NCBI GenBank assembly: GCA_016199835.1
Contig: JACQFX010000013.1
Location: 62,001 to 126,000 of the forward strand
Reading direction: 5' to 3'
DNA: 64,000 bases
Origin: Nitrosomonadales bacterium
GTDB lineage: Bacteria; Pseudomonadota; Gammaproteobacteria; Burkholderiales; Gallionellaceae
Shown one piece after another: positions 10,945 through 18,464 of this stretch. Within the stretch, counting starts at the first letter, position 1, and each line of letters opens with the position of its first letter. The notes beneath the pieces are model-generated. The model saw nothing but the letters and a program-made list of their open reading frames with translations, did not search any database and was not told the DNA's origin. The position numbers and the translations under genes are program-made.

Positions 10945-11253
10945 ATGACATCCGTAGTAACCATCACCCTGCCTGACGGACGTAGCTGGACGCCGAAGTT
11001 CGTTCAGGGCATCAGCCAGGAAAAATGCATAGGCTGCGGCCGCTGCTTTAAAGTGTGCGGACGCGAAGTGCTGCAACTGGTCGGCATCGGCGAAGATGGA
11101 GATATCATCCCGCTGGAGCTCGGCGAAGACGATGACGACGAGTACGAGAAAAAAGTCATGACCGTCGCCAACGACAAGAACTGCGTCGGCTGCGAAGCCT
11201 GCGCCAAGATCTGCCCGAAGAAATGCTACACGCACGCACCGATGGCGGCCTGA
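10945..11253 (+). CDS. fdxB: Nif-specific ferredoxin III, two [4Fe-4S]
   Basis: A 102-aa ferredoxin of the nif-specific FdxB type with two four-cysteine groups, CIGCGRCFKVC (residues about 28-38) and CVGCEACAKICPKKC (about 80-94), separated by a long acidic insert (LGEDDDDEYEKK). It probably passes electrons to cofactor assembly or nitrogenase. The ATG at 10945 follows AAGGAGA; an in-frame ATG seven codons upstream precedes that site and is unlikely. nifQ begins inside the 3' end of this gene. Confidence 0.93.
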   Translation: MTSVVTITLPDGRSWTPKFVQGISQEKCIGCGRCFKVCGREVLQLVGIGEDGDIIPLELGEDDDDEYEKKVMTVANDKNCVGCEACAKICPKKCYTHAPMAA

Positions 11254-11864
11254 ACATCCGCAACGCGCATGATGCCACGAGCGTAGGCGTGTGGCATCTG
11301 CTCGGCCATTCCGGGAAAGGCGATGTACTGACCGAATCTTTCGCCTGGGTGATCGCTACATACTGCGATCCGCAATCCGGGCCTTTCGTACCGGCTCTCG
11401 GACTGGAGCGTGCCGCATTCGCCGAACTGCTATCCATGCGATTCCCGCATTTCATTCCGCCGCAGAGCTGGCTCGCCGCGCAAAACAAGTCGTCAGGCAA
11501 CAACGGCGCACTGGAAGAATTTCCCGACCTGCTGCAACTGCTGCTTGACCATCGCGCAGTCGATGATGCACATCATCGCAATGTCGCCCATCTCGTCGCC
11601 AGCGCGTGCATGGGCGGCGACCATCTGTGGCAAGATCTCGGCCTGCCCGAGCGCCGCGCGCTTTCCACCTTGCTTGCAGAGTACTTCCCTGCCCTCGCCA
11701 CGAAGAATGCTGGCGACATGAAATGGAAGAAATTCTTCTACAAACAATTATGCGAACGCGAAGGCATCAACGCCTGCCGTTCGCCAAGCTGCGCTGTCTG
11801 CTGCGACCATGCGAAATGTTTCGGGGCGGAGGAAGGTGTGGCAAATATCCGGATCGCGCGCTGA
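11223..11864 (+). CDS. nifQ: Molybdenum delivery protein NifQ
   Basis: NifQ carries a Mo-Fe-S cluster and hands molybdenum to NifEN/NifH. The 213-aa product ends with the diagnostic MKWKKFFYKQLCEREG block followed by the metal-binding cysteines C-X4-C-X2-C-X5-C (CRSPSCAVCCDHAKC). The annotated ATG overlaps fdxB by 31 bases; the first 30 residues are not clearly conserved, and an in-frame GTG (VWHLLGH) is another possible start. Together with modABC in this window it completes a molybdenum route to the cofactor. Confidence 0.92.
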   Translation: MLHARTDGGLNIRNAHDATSVGVWHLLGHSGKGDVLTESFAWVIATYCDPQSGPFVPALGLERAAFAELLSMRFPHFIPPQSWLAAQNKSSGNNGALEEFPDLLQLLLDHRAVDDAHHRNVAHLVASACMGGDHLWQDLGLPERRALSTLLAEYFPALATKNAGDMKWKKFFYKQLCEREGINACRSPSCAVCCDHAKCFGAEEGVANIRIAR

Positions 11865-11877
11865 CCCTACAAAAACA

Positions 11878-11907
11878 AAAAGCCCGACACTTGCGTGCCG
11901 GGCTTTT
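11878..11907. terminator. Bidirectional terminator between nifQ and the cold-shock gene
   Basis: A 13-bp stem (AAAAGCCCGACAC/GTGCCGGGCTTTT, one mismatch) with a TTGC loop has A and T runs on both sides. It lies between the convergent nifQ and csp stop codons and can act on both strands. Confidence 0.88.
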
Positions 11908-11925
11908 AAACAACTCAGGAACCGA

Positions 11926-12129
11926 TTAAGGAGCCTGGATGTTGGATGCTTGCTTGCCCTTAGGACCTTGAGTCACTTCGAAGGTGACCTTCTGGCCTTC
12001 CTTCAGGGTCTTGAAACCGCTCATGTTGATCGCGGAGAAATGTGCGAACAGGTCTTCGCTGCCATCATCAGGAGTGACGAAACCAAAACCTTTTGCATCG
12101 TTGAACCATTTAACTGTACCAGTTGCCAT
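11926..12129 (-). CDS. Cold-shock domain protein, CspA family
   Basis: A 67-residue cold-shock protein that binds single-stranded RNA. It has both RNP motifs, [10 protein letters not shown] (RNP1) and DLFAHFSAI (RNP2), and the usual start [22 protein letters not shown] lies just before the ATG. About 300 bp of gene-free sequence upstream leaves room for the long 5' leader typical of the family. No link to the neighbouring nif genes is evident. Confidence 0.95.
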   Translation of the reverse strand: MATGTVKWFNDAKGFGFVTPDDGSEDLFAHFSAINMSGFKTLKEGQKVTFEVTQGPKGKQASNIQAP

Positions 12130-12437
12130 GTGATTACTTCCTTATTTAAAAATAACGGGAACCTCCCGCAGAACTATTTGAAACGAAGATTGCACATGGA
12201 GAACCAGTACTGCAAACGCTTTGAATCAAATACCTGTGCGCTTTCTACGCGGGTTTGCCGGATATAGCAAGCGATTTCATAAATAAATAAAAAAATGCAT
12301 AGACCTTTTACCGCCAGCCCGGACGACATCCCGCAGTTTTGCGCCCTGCCCGCCATCCTGTGCGCATAGGAAACCAACTTCAATCCGGACGCCGAAAAAC
12401 CATCTGTGGCACTACGCGAGATCATCGCCCATCCCGT
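12130..12437. other. Gene-free stretch upstream of the cold-shock gene
   Basis: These 308 bp between csp and modA have no convincing gene. The half next to csp is A/T-rich and fits a promoter and long leader for csp on the reverse strand. The remainder shows no recognisable motif. Confidence 0.5.
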
Positions 12438-13217
12438 TCAAGGCAGGACGTAACCGTATTTCTTGAGGATGGCGCGCGCCTTGGGCGAGAACAAGAAAGC
12501 ATAAAACTTGTACACGGAATCGGCCTGCGTCTCTTCGCCATGTTTCAGGATGACTGCACTTTGCGCGATGGTATCGTAATTCGCCTTAGGTATTTCCACC
12601 CATTTCCCCTTGCCCGCCATGTCTGGCGCAATCACCACGGACTTGGCGATAAAGCCGATGTCCGCCGCACCAGAGTCCACAAACTCTGCGGTTTGCGTGA
12701 CAGTTTCCCCGAATACCAGCTTGGGCTCGACCGTCTTGCCCAGCCGGGCTTTTTCTATCGCCTTGAGTGCCGCACGCCCATAAGGCGAGATTTTGGGATT
12801 GCAAATGGCGACGGTTTTTATTTGCTCGTCGCCTAACAGCTTCACACCCCGGCTCAAGTCCAGCTCCTTCGCTGTCCACAGCACCAGCACACCATGGGCA
12901 TAAACCCTGGGATGGCTGGCCGCCAGCCCTTTCTTGTATAGCTCTTCCGGGAAATCGGTGTCGGCTGAAATGAAGACATCGAATGGCGCACCGTTCTTCA
13001 CTTGCGTGGCAAGCTTGCTCGACGAGCCAAACACGCCTTTCACCTCCATGCCATATTCGGTCTTGAACTCGGCAGCAATATCGTCAAAAGCAAATTGCAC
13101 ATTCTCCGCTACGGCAACGGTGAGCGGTTCTGCCTGGGCCAACATACCCTGCCACAGCAACAGGGCTGCCATTCCCAGCATGCGCAACGAATCTATCAAA
13201 CCACTCTTGTTCATCAT
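12438..13217 (-). CDS. modA: Molybdate ABC transporter substrate-binding protein (ModA, copy 1)
   Basis: A periplasmic oxyanion-binding protein (259 aa) with a signal peptide ending near AQAEP, then the ModA start LTVAVAENVQFAFDDIAAEF. The ligand-loop regions FGSSSKLATQV and ISADTDFPEELYKKG and the SGAADIGFIAKS segment follow. It delivers molybdate to ModBC. It lies downstream of modC; a second modA heads the group at 16832. The two are clearly related in sequence but not identical. Confidence 0.93.
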   Translation of the reverse strand: MMNKSGLIDSLRMLGMAALLLWQGMLAQAEPLTVAVAENVQFAFDDIAAEFKTEYGMEVKGVFGSSSKLATQVKNGAPFDVFISADTDFPEELYKKGLAASHPRVYAHGVLVLWTAKELDLSRGVKLLGDEQIKTVAICNPKISPYGRAALKAIEKARLGKTVEPKLVFGETVTQTAEFVDSGAADIGFIAKSVVIAPDMAGKGKWVEIPKANYDTIAQSAVILKHGEETQADSVYKFYAFLFSPKARAILKKYGYVLP

Positions 13218-13327
13218 GAGCTTCCTGTATCGTGGATCACAAACACCGAGGATGATGGCGCTTTAAACGATCACCCGACTATGCCCTGCCCACCTGTTCC
13301 ATTTTTCGAATGGCATAGTTTACAGGC

Positions 13328-14194
13328 TTACACGGGTACCAACATAGGGTTGAACGCTTTGGACAACAGCATCACGCGATCGCCGATCTTGATGCGCTGT
13401 ACTTCGTCGGCGCTGGCGATGACGCGCACGATCTGATTGCCGACCAGCAGGGTAACGGCGTACACCACGTCCGCCGCTTCGATGGCGAGCACTTCTCCGG
13501 CAAAGGTGAATTTCCCGCTGGCCTGCCCTGCGCCGAATACCTCGGCAGGCTGGCCAGCTCGCACGATGCAGCCTTGTTCAACGACGAGTACGCGCCTGGA
13601 TAGCCGGTACACTTCACTCACGTCATGGCTGACCATCACGGTGGTGATGCCGAAGTGGCGTTGCAATCGCAGCACTTCGTCCTGCAGGCGCAGCCGGGTT
13701 TCGTGGTCAAGCGCGGAGAAGGGTTCGTCGAGCAGCAGCAGTTGCGGCTCGGCGGCGAGCGCGCGCGCCAGTGCCACGCGCTGCTGCTGACCGCCGGAGA
13801 GTGTGGCGGGTTTGCGCTGTTGCAATTCGCCCAGCGCCATCATCTCGATCAGCTCGATCACACGTTGGCAGTTGGCTCTCTTGCGTTGCGCGAATTCCAG
13901 ATTGCCGCGCACGCTCATATTGGGAAACAGCGCGTAGTCCTGGAACATATATCCGACGCGGCGTTGTTGCACCGGCAGCCTGGTGTGCTGGTCGAACCAG
14001 GTTATGCCATTGACGCGGATGCTGCCCGCGTCCGGTTCCGCCAGTCCGGCCAGGCAGCGCAGCAAGGTGGTCTTGCCAGCACCGGATTCACCGAACAAAG
14101 TGACGAATTCACCTGGCTCGATGCGCAGCCTCACGTCGAGAGTAAACTCGCCTTGCGCACCCAGCAATTTCTTTTTGAGGTCGAGTTCGATCAT
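13328..14194 (-). CDS. modC: Molybdate ABC transporter ATP-binding protein ModC
   Basis: The ATPase subunit (288 aa) has Walker A GESGAGKTT (residues about 35-43), Q-loop MFQDYALFPNMSV, signature LSGGQQQRVALARAL, Walker B LLLLDEPFSALD and the H-loop histidine SHDVSEVYRLS. A C-terminal TOBE-like domain, which in ModC senses oxyanion, occupies about residues 225-288. Its place next to modB supports molybdate over other substrates. A CGTCATTCCCGC repeat separates it from modB. Confidence 0.95.
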   Translation of the reverse strand: MIELDLKKKLLGAQGEFTLDVRLRIEPGEFVTLFGESGAGKTTLLRCLAGLAEPDAGSIRVNGITWFDQHTRLPVQQRRVGYMFQDYALFPNMSVRGNLEFAQRKRANCQRVIELIEMMALGELQQRKPATLSGGQQQRVALARALAAEPQLLLLDEPFSALDHETRLRLQDEVLRLQRHFGITTVMVSHDVSEVYRLSRRVLVVEQGCIVRAGQPAEVFGAGQASGKFTFAGEVLAIEAADVVYAVTLLVGNQIVRVIASADEVQRIKIGDRVMLLSKAFNPMLVPV

Positions 14195-14217
14195 TTTGTT
14201 ATTGTAATGACCAGGCT

Positions 14218-14304
14218 CGTCATTCCCGCGAAAGCGGGAATCCAGCGGGGTAAAACAAAATGCATCTTTGACTGCATGGATTCCCGCTTTCGCGGGAATG
14301 ACGG
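14218..14304. repeat. CGTCATTCCCGC-type inverted repeat between modB and modC
   Basis: Arms 14218-14245 and 14278-14304 are near-perfect reverse complements. The hairpin core is GCGAAAGC in one arm and its complement in the other, unlike GCGCAGGC in the copy at 5533. Confidence 0.85.
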
Positions 14305-14327
14305 ATTCTTGGAGTATACCGTCTCTT

Positions 14328-15002
14328 TCACCACTCGCTCCTGACCATGCGTTTGTTCACCAGATACACCGTGAGCAAAATACTGAAGCACACCGCAAAC
14401 AACACCATCGCATAGAAATTCGCCGCCGCATAATTGAGCGATTCCACTTCGTCATAGATGGCGATGGAAGCCACACGCGTCTCGCCCGGCAGGTTGCCGC
14501 CTATCATCAGCACCACGCCGAATTCGCCTATGGTGTGCGCGAAAGCGAGCACGATACCGGACAACAACGACGGTTTGATATTGGGCAGCAGCACGTACAG
14601 AAAAGTCTGCCAGCGCGTCTTGCCCAAGGTGTAGGAGGCCTCGGCCAGCGAGGCGGGCAGACTCTGGAATCCAGCCTGCACCGGATGCACCATGAACGGC
14701 AGGCTGAACAGCACCGAGGCCAGCACCAGCCCTTCAAAACTGAACGCGAGCTTCAAGCCAACGGCCTGATCCATAAAGTGACCGAACCAGCTCGTCGGGC
14801 TGAACGCCAGCAGCAGATAGAAGCCCAGCACCGATGGCGGCAACACCAGCGGCATGGACACCAGCGTTTCCAGCACCGGCTTGATGCGCGTTCTTGTCTG
14901 CGACAGCCACCACGCGAAAGGGATGCCGATCAGGCACAGGATGAAAGTGGTCACAGCGGCCAGCTTGAAGGTAAGCAGCAGCGGTTGCCAGTCATAGGTC
15001 AT
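14328..15002 (-). CDS. modB: Molybdate ABC transporter permease ModB
   Basis: The permease (224 aa) begins MTYDWQPLLLTFKLAAVTTF and has about five membrane segments. The cytoplasmic coupling loop is ASLAEASYTLGKTRWQTF, the EAA motif that contacts ModC. The family VLPPSVLGFYLL segment is near residue 50. The frame is open 60 bases further upstream, but that part is repeat sequence, so the ATG at 15002 is chosen. It lies directly downstream of the DUF559 element. Confidence 0.95.
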   Translation of the reverse strand: MTYDWQPLLLTFKLAAVTTFILCLIGIPFAWWLSQTRTRIKPVLETLVSMPLVLPPSVLGFYLLLAFSPTSWFGHFMDQAVGLKLAFSFEGLVLASVLFSLPFMVHPVQAGFQSLPASLAEASYTLGKTRWQTFLYVLLPNIKPSLLSGIVLAFAHTIGEFGVVLMIGGNLPGETRVASIAIYDEVESLNYAAANFYAMVLFAVCFSILLTVYLVNKRMVRSEW

Positions 15003-15022
15003 GCTAATAGCTCCATACCAGT

Positions 15023-15058
15023 CCCTTCCCCTCTCAGGGGGAAGGTTAGGATGGGGGT
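15023..15058. repeat. Left end repeat of the DUF559 element
   Basis: CCCTTCCCC, a short loop and GGGGGAAGG form a hairpin, followed by TTAGGATGGGGGT. The same sequence in inverted orientation lies at 15419-15455. This copy overlaps the last codons and stop of the DUF559 gene. Confidence 0.85.
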
Positions 15059-15408
15059 GCAACCGTCAAACTTGCCACAATCGTTGACAACACCCCATCC
15101 AGATTATTCAAAACATCGTTATTCCAAAAGCGCAAAACCTGCCAGCCATGCAGTCGTAGAAAAGTAGTTCTTTGTTCATCGTATGCAAGCTGTTCTTGAT
15201 GTCGCCCACCATCAAGCTCAACAACAATTTGCTGCTCAATACAGGCGAAATCTGCAATATATTGCCCGATAGGATGCTGACGACGAAAGCGCTGGCCGTT
15301 AAGTTGCTTGCCTCGCAATGCCCGCCAGAGCAAACGCTCGGCATCGGTCATGTCATGTCGAAGCGACCTTGCTCTGGCAGTTGTTACCAAACTTATTCTT
15401 CTTGTCAT
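15046..15408 (-). CDS. DUF559 (Vsr-like) endonuclease domain protein
   Basis: A 120-aa protein of the DUF559 family, related to very-short-patch-repair endonucleases. It shows the family order: LRHDMTDAERLLWRALRGKQ, FRRQHPIGQYIADFACIE, the acidic core VVELDGGRH, DEQRTTFLRLHGWQVLRFWN and the terminal NNDVLNNLDGVL. The Asp of IADF and the Glu of VELDGG fit the PD-(D/E)XK-like active site. MTRRIS at 15408 is the chosen start; the frame further upstream is repeat-derived. It sits alone between two inverted copies of a 36-bp repeat within the mod genes. No cognate methylase is present. Biological role unknown. Confidence 0.85.
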   Translation of the reverse strand: MTRRISLVTTARARSLRHDMTDAERLLWRALRGKQLNGQRFRRQHPIGQYIADFACIEQQIVVELDGGRHQEQLAYDEQRTTFLRLHGWQVLRFWNNDVLNNLDGVLSTIVASLTVAPPS

Positions 15409-15418
15409 CGAGTGCCAT

Positions 15419-15455
15419 ACCCCCATCCTAACCTTCCCCCTGGACGGGGGAAGGG
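15419..15455. repeat. Right end repeat of the DUF559 element
   Basis: Inverted copy of the repeat at 15023-15058 (ACCCCCATCCTAACC, then CTTCCCCC...GGGGGAAGGG). It overlaps the 3' end of modG and encodes that protein's last residues. Confidence 0.85.
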
Positions 15456-15877
15456 ATATGGTCAGTATCTGCATTTCCAACCTCCATCAACGAAACCTCG
15501 TTCGCCTTCACCAGCGCTTCCACCGCATCGCCCTGCTCCAGAACCAGCCGCTGCGCCGCGCGCGTGGTGATGATGCTGGTGATCGTCTGCCCCTGATAAT
15601 CGAGCATCACTTCGCTGAGTATGGCGCCGTTCCTGATCTGCGTGACCACGCCCTTGATGCGGTTGCGCAAACTGATCTGGCCGGAGAGATTCTTCGCCAG
15701 CGACACTTCGGTCTCCTTGAACAGCACCACCACCGCATTGCCGACTTTCAGATAGGGTGCATCCTGCGGCGTTTCCATCAGCATGGCCGTGAACGTATCC
15801 TGCCCGACGGCCACATCCACCAGCGAGAGATGATCGTTGGATTCGATGGCGGTGATGATGCCGGGCAAACGGTTCAT
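15428..15877 (-). CDS. modG: Di-Mop molybdenum-pterin/molybdate-binding protein (ModG type)
   Basis: A cytoplasmic oxyanion-binding protein with two tandem Mop/TOBE domains: residues about 1-68 (MNRLPGIITAIESNDHLSLV onward) and about 71-138 (NRIKGVVTQIRNGAILSEVM onward). Proteins of this kind bind and buffer molybdate. The ATG at 15877 is chosen because the MNRL-type start aligns with the repeated NRIKG start of the second domain; the frame upstream has no homology. The last dozen residues (DTDHIPSPVQGEG) are encoded by the neighbouring repeat, so the native C-terminus has been replaced. Confidence 0.88.
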   Translation of the reverse strand: MNRLPGIITAIESNDHLSLVDVAVGQDTFTAMLMETPQDAPYLKVGNAVVVLFKETEVSLAKNLSGQISLRNRIKGVVTQIRNGAILSEVMLDYQGQTITSIITTRAAQRLVLEQGDAVEALVKANEVSLMEVGNADTDHIPSPVQGEG

Positions 15878-15989
15878 GGCAAAGCGTTGCTCCCTGTATG
15901 CATGTACCTGCTGGGACACTAAGTTTCGGCTAAATCCGGGATGACCATTCGCATAGTACATCACCGAAATCAGCCAGGCAGCCAATTAG

Positions 15990-16056
15990 AGTGGGCAAGA
16001 TTTCCTGCCCACGCGGTTTCAATCCGCGTGTGCACAAAGACGTGCCCACCCTACCT
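15990..16056. repeat. Palindromic repeat between modA copy 2 and modG
   Basis: AGTGGGCA...TGCCCAC followed by CACGCGG...CCGCGTG and GTGCCCACCCTAC forms nested hairpins. It resembles the element at 35741 and fills the gap upstream of modG. Confidence 0.7.
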
Positions 16057-16076
16057 ACTGATTGCGAGCAGACATT

Positions 16077-16832
16077 TCATGGCAGCACGTATCCGTATTT
16101 CTCGAAGATAGCGCGCGCCTTGGGGGTGAACAGAAAATCCACGAACTTGTGTGCGGCTTCCGATTGCGTATTGGCCCCGTGCTTGAGCACGACCACGGCT
16201 TGCGCGATGGGCTCATAACTTCCTTTGGTAACTGCTACCCACTTGCCTTTGCCCGCCAGCTCCGGCGCGATCACGATGGACTTGGCGATGAAGCCGATGT
16301 CTGCCGCGCCCGAATCCACAAACTGCGTGGCCTGCGTGATGCTCTCGCCATACACCAGCTTGGGAACGATGACCGCATCAAGCTTCGCGCTTGCCAGAGC
16401 CTGCATAGCGGCGCGCCCGTAAGGCGCAACCTTGGGATTTGCGATGGCGATCTTCTGCACGCTGGCGTCGGCCAGCAGCGGCAGGCCTTTGTTCAAGTCC
16501 ATATCCTTGGCCGTCCACAACACCAACACACCGTAGGCATAAATGCGCGGTTGCGTGACCGCCAGGCCGTCCTTGTATAGCGCTTCGGAATATTCGGTGT
16601 CGGCGGACAGGAAGGCGTCAAACGGGGCTCCGCTCTTGATCTGCGTCGCGATCTTGCCCGCTGCGCCGAACACGCCGTTCACTTCGATGCCGGTATCTTT
16701 CCTGAATTCGGCGGCAAGATCGTCGAAGGCATATTTGACGTTTGCAGCAACCGCGACAGTAAGCGGTGCGGCGGATACCGGCATACCGCTCGCGCATAAC
16801 ATGACAAAACACAGAAATAGGCGCAAAGACAT
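16077..16832 (-). CDS. modA: Molybdate ABC transporter substrate-binding protein (ModA, copy 2)
   Basis: A second periplasmic ModA (251 aa) from the ATG at 16832, with a signal peptide ending in PVSAAP and the mature start LTVAVAANVKYAFDDLAAEF. The same boxes as copy 1 are present (FGAAGKIATQI, LSADTEYSEALYKDG, DSGAADIGFIAKSIVIAPEL), and the C-terminal EKYGYVLP is nearly identical, so the two look like duplicates that have diverged. Its position at the promoter-proximal end of the mod group, 62 bp after the last nifV-operon gene, suggests nif-linked expression. Confidence 0.93.
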   Translation of the reverse strand: MSLRLFLCFVMLCASGMPVSAAPLTVAVAANVKYAFDDLAAEFRKDTGIEVNGVFGAAGKIATQIKSGAPFDAFLSADTEYSEALYKDGLAVTQPRIYAYGVLVLWTAKDMDLNKGLPLLADASVQKIAIANPKVAPYGRAAMQALASAKLDAVIVPKLVYGESITQATQFVDSGAADIGFIAKSIVIAPELAGKGKWVAVTKGSYEPIAQAVVVLKHGANTQSEAAHKFVDFLFTPKARAIFEKYGYVLP

Positions 16833-16894
16833 TTCAACTCCATGAATGATGTCGATACTATGGCATGAACACCTGCCATGCCAACAGATGATGT

Positions 16895-17272
16895 CTACGT
16901 CGGCATCATCGCCAGCCGCGTATCCGTCTGGATCTTGCCGTCGCGCACCCATGCCTCTACCGCCTCGATGAACAAAGCCGGGCGGTTCGGGTGCGGGCGC
17001 ATGATGTGGTATTCGGCAAAACTGCTGCCATCAGAATGGAACAGCAGAAAGCCGATGCAATAGTGTTGCGAGGGAAAAAAGGCGGCGCGCAGAGTTTGCT
17101 GGCCGTTGTAGAGGTCGTGCTCCAGCGTGAAGCGCGCGGCTTCGAATTGCGGGATGGTGATGGCATCGCCCGGCAGGTTGAGCTTGGTGATCTTTTCCTG
17201 CAAGGCGGCGATCAGCTCCGCACCATGTGCTGATGCGGAAGCGATGCGCTGTTTGATGAGTTGCTGTTCCAT
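16895..17272 (-). CDS. Unknown 125-aa protein in the nifV-mod gene run
   Basis: Not assigned to a family. The sequence is soluble-looking, with an N-terminal helical part (MEQQLIKQRIASASAHGAEL) and a mixed alpha/beta remainder containing FPSQHYCIGFLLFHSDGSSF and HPNRPALFIEAVEAWVRDGK. One cysteine, no signal peptide, no membrane segment. It lies on the same strand between another unknown gene and modA, downstream of nifV-nifW, so a role linked to nitrogen fixation or molybdenum is inferred from context only. Confidence 0.7.
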   Translation of the reverse strand: MEQQLIKQRIASASAHGAELIAALQEKITKLNLPGDAITIPQFEAARFTLEHDLYNGQQTLRAAFFPSQHYCIGFLLFHSDGSSFAEYHIMRPHPNRPALFIEAVEAWVRDGKIQTDTRLAMMPT

Positions 17273-17289
17273 CCCGCCCTCTCCCTACC

Positions 17290-17313
17290 CCTCTCCCGCA
17301 AGCGGGAGAGGGA
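17290..17313. repeat. CCCTCTCCCGC hairpin
   Basis: CCCTCTCCCGC-AA-GCGGGAGAGGG is a near-perfect hairpin in the gap between the two unknown genes. A similar hairpin lies at 39291. Confidence 0.75.
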
Positions 17314-17329
17314 AATAATGGAAGCGTGC

Positions 17330-17899
17330 CTATACCGGACGATTTTCCGGAATGCGTATCGGCCCCATTTCCTGTTTGCCTTGCTCGAAGCTGGTAGCGG
17401 GAAACTTGCCTTTGAACTTCGCGGCAGCCTCGGCAATCTTGTCGAGTTTGGCGGCAGTGTCGAGCTTCTTGAGATCATTGCGCTCCAGACCGATCAGGTC
17501 GAGCAGTTCGTTGTACACCGTTGCTTCGTCCAGCGGCAGGACATTGAAGGGTATGCCTTCCAAGGTGATGGCGTATTTCTTAGAAATATCCACGTTGCCC
17601 GCGAACACGAAATACTGGCCTTCCGGCTTGAGGAAGTCACCCAACACCGCGCGCAGCTCTTCCATATAAGCGAGCGAATCAAGTTCGCAAGCAATGAAAT
17701 CGAACTTGCCGCCGCTGGCGGAAAACATGGTCTGCGTTGCCGCGATCTCCGGCGGACGCGCCTCATCGGCCAGTTGCGCGGCGAACTTCAGCGCGATCTC
17801 GCCGCGAAAACCTTCCTCGGCTTTTTTCAATGCGCCCTTATACACGGGGCATAGCAGGCGTTTCTGTTGTTCCAGTATCTGGATGGGTGATGTGCTCAT
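17330..17899 (-). CDS. Unknown 189-aa protein in the nifV operon
   Basis: Not recognised. A soluble protein beginning MSTSPIQILEQQKRLLCPVY, with FDFIACELDSLAYMEELRAV and YFVFAGNVDISKKYAITLEG in the middle and a lysine-rich helical tail (LDKIAEAAAKFKGKF). No metal-binding cysteine cluster or membrane segment is visible. GGGAAA precedes the ATG at 17899. It follows the [2Fe-2S] ferredoxin gene after a repeat-filled gap. Context in the nifV operon suggests an accessory nitrogen-fixation role, which is inference. Confidence 0.75.
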   Translation of the reverse strand: MSTSPIQILEQQKRLLCPVYKGALKKAEEGFRGEIALKFAAQLADEARPPEIAATQTMFSASGGKFDFIACELDSLAYMEELRAVLGDFLKPEGQYFVFAGNVDISKKYAITLEGIPFNVLPLDEATVYNELLDLIGLERNDLKKLDTAAKLDKIAEAAAKFKGKFPATSFEQGKQEMGPIRIPENRPV

Positions 17900-17930
17900 G
17901 GTTTTATTTCCCAGGGTTAAAAATTCTCGT

Positions 17931-18010
17931 CCGTCATTCCCGCAAGGGCGGGAATCCAGTCATTCAAAATGCGCCTTTTCAAAATCACTGGATCCCCGCG
18001 CGGGAATGAC
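17931..18010. repeat. CGTCATTCCCGC-type inverted repeat, third copy
   Basis: A CCGTCATTCCCGC arm at 17931 and a CGCGGGAATGAC arm ending at 18010 flank about 40 bp. Pairing is less perfect than in the copies at 5533 and 14218. Confidence 0.7.
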
Positions 18011-18021
18011 AGCAATCCGAA

Positions 18022-18348
18022 TCAGCCCCAAATTTCAGCAGGTACTTTCAGCCTTTCCACCGGCTTGTCGCCCAGCAGATGTTCCTCGATGATGGCGACC
18101 ACGTCGTCCTTCCCTACTCCGCCATACATCACGCCTTCGGGATACACCAGCACGCTGGGTCCATTGCCGCATGGGCCGAGGCAGCCGCTGCCGGTGATGG
18201 CAAAGCGCCCCCACAGTCCACGCATCTCGAATTGCTGCATGAATTCCTGATGCACGGCCATGCTGCCTTTGGCGCCGCAAGAGCCGCGCGGATGGCCGGG
18301 CGGACGGGTCTGGGTGCAGATGAACAGGTGTTTTTGTGGCTTAGCCAT
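18022..18348 (-). CDS. Thioredoxin-like [2Fe-2S] ferredoxin (Shethna type)
   Basis: A 108-residue protein with four conserved cysteines, C11 (LFICTQTRPPGHP), C24 (RGSCGAKG) and C56/C60 (GSGCLGPCGNGP). This is the pattern of thioredoxin-fold [2Fe-2S] ferredoxins such as the A. vinelandii protein encoded in its nif region. It probably acts as an electron carrier in the cytoplasm. It lies between nifW and two unknown genes in the nifV operon, which favours a nitrogen-fixation role over the NuoE-like or hydrogenase relatives. Confidence 0.9.
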   Translation of the reverse strand: MAKPQKHLFICTQTRPPGHPRGSCGAKGSMAVHQEFMQQFEMRGLWGRFAITGSGCLGPCGNGPSVLVYPEGVMYGGVGKDDVVAIIEEHLLGDKPVERLKVPAEIWG

Positions 18349-18464
18349 GGTGAATCTCTCCTATGCTTGTGTAGAACGGGTTAGCGGTTTTTATCCGGCG
18401 ATAAAACCGGGAAGCGAACCTACACAATTACTTCTGCGCATTCAAGCTTGTCCTGAGTATGGAT

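Noticed and set aside
16861-16883. A sigma-54-like element upstream of modA copy 2
   Set aside because: TGGCAG and TGC are present but the distance between GG and GC is 11 bases instead of 10.
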